A stretch of DNA of 64,000 bases from Lepidodermella squamata. Its lineage: Eukaryota; Gastrotricha. Location of the stretch: assembly GCA_047495785.1 (NCBI GenBank), contig JBLDXI010000020.1:1116001-1180000 (forward strand). Reading direction: 5' to 3'. The translations under genes and the position numbers were made by a program. The notes under the pieces were generated by a model that was not told the origin of the DNA, ran no database searches, and was given only the letters and a program-made list of their open reading frames with translations. Positions 57,201-64,000 of the stretch are shown piece by piece (position 1 is the first letter of the stretch; the number at the start of each line of letters is the position of its first letter).

Positions 57201-58197
57201 CCTTTCCCGCCAATCGCGATAAAAGGAATGGGAATATATAGAATCGCGTAGAAACGCCCTCTTCTGTTCCTAATGCAGCAGCCGCTGAGGCTTCAAACAG
57301 ACAGTTGGTCAATCCTCCCATCTCCCATGGTCAACCAAGGTGAAGTTTTCGATAATGCGAGCCCGCTGGACGGTTTAATCAACTCATCTTCGCCCACTAC
57401 TACAAACTTGTCTCCGGTCTTTCGCATTACGGTTTTGAAAAAGCGGCGGTTATTTTGCCTTCCAGTAAAGGGCAATGTGAGTGATTCTAAGTGATTGAGG
57501 TTGATGCAGACAGGTGATCGTCATCAGGAATAAAAAGATCTCAAAATATCATGATTGCAAGTGAGAATTCAAAGCTACGGCGCATGCGCCGTTTTATGAC
57601 AATTTCTGATCGCAAGTGAGATCTCACTTTCAGCGCGCATGCGCGGTCATGATAAATTATTATATTGCTACGTGCGTTCGCATGATTTTATGGTAGCTCA
57701 AATCCCCATGCGCGCGCATCATCAGTGAGAATTTCAAATTTATTAGTGAGAATCACGAACAATTTCAATCCGGGTTGGTCCGATTAACTCGGAGCCGAAA
57801 TAAAATACCAAAAATTACACCCCCTCCTTGCTTCATAAACTGTCATGAAAGATTTCGCACAAAACGAATGAGCACGTGGTCCATGTGGGGCTTCTAGGTC
57901 AGCTCATCTCGAGCCATCAAGCGGCGACCCGAATCCATCTTCGCGTGAACGTGCCTCTCGGCCTCTGGGAACGAAGCTGATAATCGTTAAATCGTCGGCA
58001 TATGGGTGATTCCACCGTAACGGACAGAGGTTCCACATTTATTTCCAAGCTTTAAAGCTATTTATTTTCATAACAGTCACTCCTCACGACGAGATATTTT
58101 GTGGGCACCTTAGTATCGACCAACTGAACAATTTCGAAACATATCAGGACTTCGTCCGAGCCACACCCATTAGTGGGTTTGTGGAAGACTGCCTTCG
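54242..58197. other. Gene-poor, repeat-bearing region
   Basis: About 4 kb without a supported gene. It contains a CpG-rich patch (54440-54720), two near-copies of a CCCCTATAGGG(G)TATACC string at 55436-55485, a 12-bp inverted pair CTGCGCCGCACT/AGTGCGGCGCAG near 56366 and 56424, and an inverted-repeat element at 56559-56898. A 128-codon frame at 54786-55172 starts from GTG and has no domain; I do not call it. Confidence 0.4.
56559..56898. mobile_element. 340-bp inverted-repeat element (MITE-like)
   Basis: Left arm from CATTGTGG at 56559 to about 56677 and right arm from about 56802 to CACAATG at 56898 are inverted copies of each other. They share strings such as CGCTGATTGGTCAAT, GATCGTTGCTA and TGCGATCCAT. 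The arms are about 100-118 bp with some gaps, and there is no coding capacity. No clear target-site duplication was seen, so the superfamily is undecided; the CA..TG ends would suit hAT. Confidence 0.6.
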
Positions 58198-58620
58198 TCA
58201 CGGAGTGGCCAGCGCATCCCAGTGATTTTTCTTGAAAACCGAATCTTGGTACTTGGCGTCGGTGTTTTTCCAGAGGCACGGTGTGTGCTTCACGTACTCG
58301 ATAATGGCCGCCTCGACCTCCGTTCGATGCTGGTTCTGCACTGGGTCGCCGGTCGGCACTGAGGCGCGAGAAGTTGAGGCGCTAGACCTTGAAGCTCGAG
58401 ACGTAGTAGCGCGTTTAGTCGAGGGGTGAGAAGTCGAAGCAGTTGGACGATTGATTGGCTGCGAATGCGGCACAGGCGTCGCAAAGGACGACGGCACTGG
58501 CGACGTAGACCAGGAATGGACTTGCGAGTAGCTGGGCGTGTGGTTGAGCGGCGGCTGGCTGTCGTCGATGTATTGCTGTGTCGTGTCGATGTGCTGTTTG
58601 AGAAGTTTCGAAAAAGCAAC
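58198..58620 (-). pseudogene. MADF-like DNA-binding ORF, probable Harbinger partner gene, incomplete
   Basis: An open frame on the minus strand, without an internal ATG at its start, encodes a Ser/Thr/Pro-rich segment. It is followed by IIEYVKHTPCLWKNTDAKYQ plus a Lys-rich stretch and WDALATP, which resembles the first half of a MADF (Myb/SANT-like) domain. The frame then stops where the domain should continue. It lies head-to-head with the Harbinger transposase about 220 bp away. PIF/Harbinger elements carry a second Myb/SANT-like protein needed for transposition, so this could be its remnant. The match is by eye and the second half of the domain is missing. Confidence 0.45.
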
Positions 58621-58836
58621 GTTTCAAACTAGAATTTCAGATGTTGATGCTATGTCCCTCAAAGAGACGCGATTTATACCGCAAGTTGGGCGCCAAAAGG
58701 CGACCCTGCGCCCAGGTCAAAAGGGCGCCGCTCAAGATGGCGCACATGGAGCAAATCTCACAGGCGCATCAGCGGCCACCGACTCAGGAGCGTTAATCCG
58801 CTCATTTTGCGTGAATTTTGCGAGTTCAATTATAAA

Positions 58837-60193
58837 ATGATTAGCATAAAGAAGCGAATAGCCATCATCGCGTTGGCTTATCACCTGCAGCGCAAGAAAC
58901 AACAGCACAAATTCGCCCGTCGCTTCGGCATCCATCCAATTAATCGGACCCGTTCGCATTTGGGCCACTTTCACTGTCTGCATCGTGAATTGCTGCTCGA
59001 CAACGAGCGGTTCCAAGCCTATTATAGGCTGGATATTGCTGCCTTTAATAAACTGGTCTGCCTCGTTCGCCCTTTGCTACCGAAACCGGCTGGTATCGGC
59101 CGTCGCGGCATTTCGATTGAAGAAAAAATGGCCGTAACGCTGCGTTGTTTGGCGACGGGCGAAAGTATGGCCAGCCTCGCCTTCACGTTTCGCATGGGTA
59201 AATCGACTGTTCACGCGATTTTGAAACGAACGCTACGTGCGATCAGCGAGGCACTGCTTCCAATCAACTCCGACGGCCGAAACCTGGCGGGCTAACGCGG
59301 CCGAGTTCGGCGCTTACTGGAATTTTCCGTTTTGTTGCGGCGCCATTGATGGCAAACACTGCTTGATCACCCGACCTGAACACTCCGGCAGTGAATTTTA
59401 CAATTATAAGGTAATCTATTTCATTTTTAAAAATTAAATAAAAAATATTAAAAATTGAAAAAAAATTAAAATTAAATTTAAATTTATAAAAAAATTTCAC
59501 AATTTTTCCGTGCGATTAAAATTTTTCAAATAAAATAAAAATAATAATAATTTTTTTTCCAATTTAGGGTACTTTCTCGATTGTGTTGATGACGATCGTC
59601 GATGCGAAGTACCGCTTCGTTCTCGTTGATGTTGGCGCACACGGGCGCTTCAGCGACGGCGGCATCTTCAAAACAGCGGTTTGCTTGATTTCTGCAACCG
59701 GACGACACCGACTGAAACTACGTCACTTCCGCCCGGTCATCTCAAGGCCAATCACTATCTTGTCGCCGACGCTGCATTTGGCCTGGATTGGAATATTTTA
59801 ACGCCATACCCTGGTCAAAGCTCCGGCAATCTGCCTGCGAATAAAATGACATTCAACTACCGGTTATCTCGCGGCCGCCGTGTTGTCGAAAATGCGTTCG
59901 GTATCGCGTCGTCTCGGTTCCGATTGCTGCGTAAGGTTATGGATCTCTCTCCGGAGATGGCCGAGGATGCGGTACTTGCAATTACGGCCCTTCACAATTT
60001 CGCCATGGCCGAGGTTTCCACGTACAAAATCAGTGAACGGGAAGCCTGGGACACATGGGCGGAAATGGAAAAAGATGGCGCCCTGTCTAGTTTTGTTCGC
60101 CTGAGTGTTCCGAAGTTTAAAGTTCGGCCTCCGAAGACACCCTCTCCGAAGTTAGTTTGTGGACGCACCATAACAAAAGCCAACAGAAATTAA
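58837..60193 (+). pseudogene. PIF/Harbinger (HARBI1-like) DDE transposase, frameshifted
   Basis: From the ATG at 58837 the frame gives an N-terminal region, then a helix-turn-helix-like part (TLRCLATGESMASLAFTFRMG). A frame change near 59270 leads to the frame with CGAIDGKH (first catalytic Asp). A GT-AG intron of about 156 bp (59411-59566, very AT-rich) follows YNYK. Downstream is [17 protein letters not shown] with [15 protein letters not shown] (second Asp). A second frame change near 59680 restores LVADAAFGL and RVVENAFG (catalytic Glu). All three DDE residues survive but in different frames, so the gene is broken unless the sequence has errors. The last 25 or so codons (60102-60171) coincide with the terminal sequence of the nearby MITE. 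Confidence 0.85.
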
Positions 60194-60638
60194 TGTCATA
60201 CGAGTCGCGGCCAACTCCCATTTCAATGGGCTGGGCGTATGCTCCGTCATGGAGATTTCTATTTCGTCACGGACAGAGGCATTTGACAGTGTCAAAATCG
60301 TCGGCAAAACTTCTTCAGATGACCAATATGAATAAAGATTCGGATTCTACAGGTCTTATTACCCTAGGCATGATCAATGACGGGGGAACGTAAAGTGTTC
60401 CACCGTTAGTGTTTCATTTTTTGTTTGTCCTGGTGTCCGCACCTGTTTTGCGCACGGTGGCCAACGTCGCGCTCCATCGTTACCTCCCGCAATTTTATTG
60501 CGCCGCGCAGTTTTATTACCTAGCGATAGTTAAATTTGCCATAAGTACTTCATACTCTAATTAAATTTCTAATTAAACTGCTCATGAATTTACCAATGCC
60601 CAAGTCGGAAATCAGCTGAAAATGCCATAGCTAATATA
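60194..60638. other. Stretch between the transposase and the foldback element
   Basis: No gene or repeat recognised in this short AT-rich stretch. Confidence 0.3.
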
Positions 60639-62508
60639 CACTATGCGCCATAATGTTTTGCGTATTGGATAACACTTTATTTTTCATTTACGAACCACCA
60701 AAAATTGCGATTTAAGAGTTGTTTTCCGTTTATATCGTTGCTATTGGGGTTGAATTAAATCGGATAACGTGTAAAAGCTGTCCTATGTCAATTTTTCAGA
60801 TTTGGCCAGCTTGGATATGAGCGTTACCCAATTCAAAAAGTGCCCATTTTGAGCCATTTTTTAGAGTTTGCAACCCTCCCGCGACCAGAAGGAGGTTTAT
60901 TTCGGCCTAAAAGTAGTTGCAGAAGACGTAGTTGGGTTAGAGTTAATCGAAAATGTTTGGGCTTTGCTCCCCGACTGACTATTTTGGAAAGTAATGGGTT
61001 ATTGAGCGATGACTTGGCCTTCTGTCATAGAGACGTTCAGGACAGGCTCTGTATCGCCGCAGGATGGTCATGATAAACGCATTTGAGAACTTTTATCATG
61101 CGTTTCTTATATTGAGGGATTAATCGCAAATGCTTTCCGATAAAATCCAGACATATTTCGCGCCTTGATAGTCACCAGTGTCACGTAGAAGAGTAGTTTC
61201 TCGGGGCGTTTGCTAACCTTGAACTAATCCTGCAATTTGATTAATCAACCCTGACGTAATATAACCTGTCAACCTGCAGGGAGGCGAAATAGTGGTATAT
61301 TTTGACAAACACTTACTTGTCTACAACTTCTCTAATGATTTGCCGGCCGAAATAAACCTCCTTCTGGTCGCGGGAGGGTTGCAAACTCTAAAAAATGGCT
61401 CAAAATGGGCACTTTTTGAATTGGTTAACGCTCATATCCAAGCTGGCTAAATCTGAAAAATTGACATAGGACAGCTTTTAAACGTTCTCCGATATAATTC
61501 AACCCCATTAGCAATGATGAAAACGGAAAACAACTCTTATGTTAAGCTAGATTCACAAATTACAAAATGTTCGCCGGGCAGAGTGTTCGCCGCGAACAAA
61601 CGCTTCAGTGCGGCGAACAGATCGCAATCAGGGCGAACATTTCGAAGTTGCGTAATCGCTGACCGAAGTTTGAGATTTTCGTTCACAAACGCGCGCACTT
61701 CGGACTGCGCGCCCGAAGTGAGAACAATGGGCGGCGCGCACGCACTAGACAAAGGACGCGCGCAAACTTCGGTTCGGAGAGGCCCACAACTACTCTCCGA
61801 AGCGCCTCCGAACCGAAGTTTGTGCGTGTCCGCAGTTACTACGTACGCACGCGCGCGCGGCCACTTGACCGCGCGAGGTAGGGCGACGACATAAATTAAC
61901 TGTTCCTGTGGCATCTTTAGTTCGTATTAATGACTATAACTGACGAAAATGACGTAACTTTCAAGTATATGGAACGCGCGCAGTAAATTCCTTGTTTTCA
62001 CAACAAAATTCAATATTATAGAAATTATTAGGTGCTTTTAAAAATAGCTTATTGCGCGCGTTGAAAAAAAATCAATTTAATTTTTTATTTATTCTGAAAA
62101 ATGGTGAATTTCGCGTCGAAATTTAGCTTTTTGTTATCGCCGTCGGATTTCGCGTCTTACTATTTAGGAATTTTGAGAATTCAAGTGAAATTGAAAAAAA
62201 TTCGTGTCTACCCTGCGGCCCCTTCTCTAGTTTTAGCGCGCTCGCACTCATGTGCGCGCTCTCGAAATCTTCGGCCTTCAAACAATAGAAACTTCGGACG
62301 ACTTATGCCGCGCGCGCGCGGAAATTGTCACTGATAACGTCACCGAAGTTTCGCTTGAGTGTTCCGAAGTTTCAAGTTCGGTCTCCGAAGTCACCCTCCG
62401 AAGTCACCGAAGTTAGTTTGTGGACGCACCATTAAATCGCAATTTTTCGAGTTTCACGTATTAAAAATGACGTTTTACCCAATACGCAAAACATTATGGC
62501 GCATAGTG
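60639..62508. mobile_element. Large foldback element with TA flanks, interrupted in its right arm
   Basis: The outer ends CACTATGCGCC (60639) and GGCGCATAGTG (62508) are inverted copies flanked by TA. The left arm runs unbroken from 60639 to about 60908. Its mirror image on the right is split: 61344-61536 pairs with about 60714-60908, and 62435-62508 pairs with 60639-60713. The break is an 892-bp insertion. Without it the element would be about 975 bp with arms near 270 bp and a 435-bp centre. TA flanks suggest a Tc1/mariner-type origin. No transposase frame was seen inside. Confidence 0.75.
61540..62431. mobile_element. Harbinger-like MITE inserted in the foldback element
   Basis: The insertion is flanked by TTA on both sides (61537-61539 and 62432-62434). 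The empty site CTCTTAAATCG can be read from the other arm of the palindrome near 60713. A 3-bp TTA target duplication is typical of PIF/Harbinger. The right end (62357-62431) closely matches the 3' end of the nearby transposase gene (60102-60171), including AGTTTGTGGACGCACCA. The interior is CG-rich with many repeats of CCGAAGT and its complement. Open frames inside (61514-61914 on both strands) reflect base composition, not genes. Confidence 0.75.
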
Positions 62509-62544
62509 TATTAACATTGAAAATCCTATTATTCATAATTAATT

Positions 62545-63199
62545 TCCCCCTGGCAACAAGTGGGTCCAGCAGAAGACGGGACTCTCGCTCGCCGAATGGC
62601 GGACGGGAATCAAAAAGCGACGACGAACGTGCTTCCCGTTCGAGCCTTGCCTGGTCGCAGCACTGATGGCGTCCTCTGTCGGCACTGCCACAGAGAGCCC
62701 GAAACTTTAGGACACGTCCTAGGTGCTTGCAGTCATGGTAATGACTTGATCATCGCCCGGCACGATAACGTCAAGCGTCTCATCGCGAACGAGCTTACTC
62801 ACCGAGGGTCGAAGGTGCAGGTTGAAAGGCGCGGTCTTGCGACGAACGGCGAATGGAGCGGAACGGCGGCCGGACATCATCGCCTGGAACCCTGAGACGA
62901 AGGAAGGGTGGATCCTCGACCCGACTGTCCATATCGAAACGAATGTACCAGATCAGTTCGATCAAGCCGACGCGGTCAAGCGTGGCAAGTACGAGCCATG
63001 CGTGCCCTACTACCTTGAGCTCTATAAATTGAATAGCCTAACTGTCTGCGGTATCTATATCGGAGCCCGCGGAACCATCACGCGAGGCGTTGTTGATCTT
63101 TTTTATAAACTAGGTTTGCCTAAATCCTTACTGTGTGACATTGCTCTGTCGGTAATTAGGGACAACAAAGTGATCGTCCAGCGGCACCTATACAGCTAG
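62545..63199 (+). pseudogene. 5'-truncated LINE fragment: zinc knuckle and restriction-like endonuclease (R2/R4-type)
   Basis: The first frame (to about 62850) carries LCRHC followed by GHVLGAC, a CCHC knuckle found after the reverse transcriptase of LINEs with a restriction-like endonuclease. After a one-frame shift the second frame reads RRPDIIAWNPETKEG and ILDPTVHIE, matching the PD...D core of that endonuclease, then KRGKYEPCVPYY and a C-terminal GARGTIT stretch to the stop at 63199. The reverse transcriptase is absent, as expected from 5' truncation during insertion. The fragment abuts the foldback element. It is inactive. Confidence 0.75.
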
Positions 63200-63573
63200 A
63201 TTTACCTACTCGTTGTTTTTTTCCTAATTCTGCTATTGTTGTATAAACAAAAACTAGATCCTCTTTCTGTGTCTACGGGCAACAGGGGCCTATGCGCTAC
63301 CTGCAGACCATCGCTTTTATAATATAAAATGATCATTGTTGTTGTGTTTGCGATACTCACTAATTTTATATTGGCGAATGATATAACAAAGTCGAAGCGA
63401 ATGATATAACTAAGAGAATTCAAAGTCCTTATGAGAGTCCCCGCTCACCTGACTGCTTCGTTGCATTGTAAATCGACAAATCCCCAGGACCCAGGACTTG
63501 AGAAAAATCTCTATCTCTATAAAATTAGATATCGCAGTCGGTCCAACTGCGAGTGAGTGCGATGACTCTAAGA
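63200..63573. other. Stretch between the LINE fragment and the edge repeat
   Basis: Probably LINE 3' sequence at the left. No gene seen. Confidence 0.3.
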
Positions 63574-64000
63574 CTCTAAGCTTTAAGAGCTTTATGTGTG
63601 AGTACGATGACCCACGAGTGAGCACGATGACTCAATATATCTACGGCTATTTGAGTAACTGAAATTCAGAAACTAAGTTTTCTGAGGCTTTGGTGCCGTT
63701 ATATAGGCCTCTCTCGTGTAAGCTCCACCCCCGCGCGATGGCCACCGCCACGCTCTGACCGTTCACGGTCATGACCTCGCGCACTATAATAATGCGTAGT
63801 TTTATTGCACATACCTATAGCAATAATTTTATTTGCTTGGCCAATAAAAGTCGGCCCTCACCCCAGTGGGCGGAGCTTTTAGACGGTCTATATAAGGGAC
63901 CGAAAACCGCAGATTACTTAGTTTCTGAATTTCAGTAACTCAAATAGCCGTAGATATATTGAGTCATCGTGCTCACACATAAAGCTCTTGAAGCTTAGAG
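63574..64000. repeat. Inverted-repeat element cut by the right window edge
   Basis: Sequence 63574-63678 is the reverse complement of 63916-64000. They share strings such as CTCAATATATCTACGGC and AAATTCAGAAACTAAG. The left arm has an extra copy of a roughly 20-bp unit (GAGTGAGNNCGATGACYC, three times between 63551 and 63634). The 237-bp centre is GC-rich on its left and has TATATAAGGG at 63890. It may be a MITE or the end of a larger element outside the window. Confidence 0.65.

Noticed and set aside
61514-61914. Overlapping 125-codon frames on both strands
   Set aside because: They lie within the CG-rich interior of a MITE with repeated CCGAAGT units, and the symmetrical frames reflect composition.
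1-64000. tRNA, rRNA or CRISPR array
   Set aside because: I looked for tRNA B-box-like strings and regularly spaced direct repeats and found none that hold up; a covariance search would be needed to exclude small RNAs.

Overview
The window reads as nuclear DNA of a small invertebrate with a compact genome. Coding regions are split by many short GT-AG introns (about 50-65 bp), and the genes are metazoan: class A and class C GPCRs, a nuclear hormone receptor, a LITAF-domain protein, Ly6/three-finger proteins, a fibrinogen/C-type lectin mosaic, a glutaminase-family protein and DDE/LINE mobile elements. The divergent nuclear receptor, small secreted Cys-rich proteins and very short introns make an ecdysozoan such as a tardigrade (or less likely a nematode) my best guess, but nothing here fixes the taxon.

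Layout. 0-5 kb: a single-pass ANF/mGluR-like receptor running off the left edge, then an intronless GABA-B-like receptor. 5.4-9.2 kb: three tandem minus-strand genes for small secreted proteins that share a two-cysteine pattern and fit no family I know. 9.9-11.3 kb: a class A GPCR. 11.4-24.9 kb: one giant minus-strand gene of nearly forty exons encoding a secreted mosaic (fibrinogen domain, many C-type lectin-like domains, LamG-like domains, DUF4215-type Cys repeats, sushi, WSC-like). 25-30 kb: three three-finger genes; two more lie at 51.4 and 53.8 kb. 31.9-41.7 kb: a four-gene receptor set (two members of an unassigned 7TM family, one class A GPCR, one class C GPCR) around an EB-like Cys-rich surface protein. 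43-51 kb: a His-rich LITAF protein, a nuclear receptor, a glutaminase homologue that has lost almost all its active-site residues, and a third class C GPCR. 54-64 kb: gene-poor and transposon-rich, with a decayed PIF/Harbinger transposase and possible partner ORF, a foldback element interrupted by a Harbinger-like MITE, a fragment of a LINE with restriction-like endonuclease, and an inverted-repeat element at the right edge.

Taken together the window is a cluster of membrane receptors and small secreted or surface Cys-containing proteins, as expected of chemosensory, peptide-signalling or surface-recognition loci under lineage-specific expansion. Exon joins were made by eye from reading frame, splice dinucleotides and domain continuity. 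No transcript evidence was available, so multi-exon coordinates are outer CDS limits, with exon boundaries given in the text.
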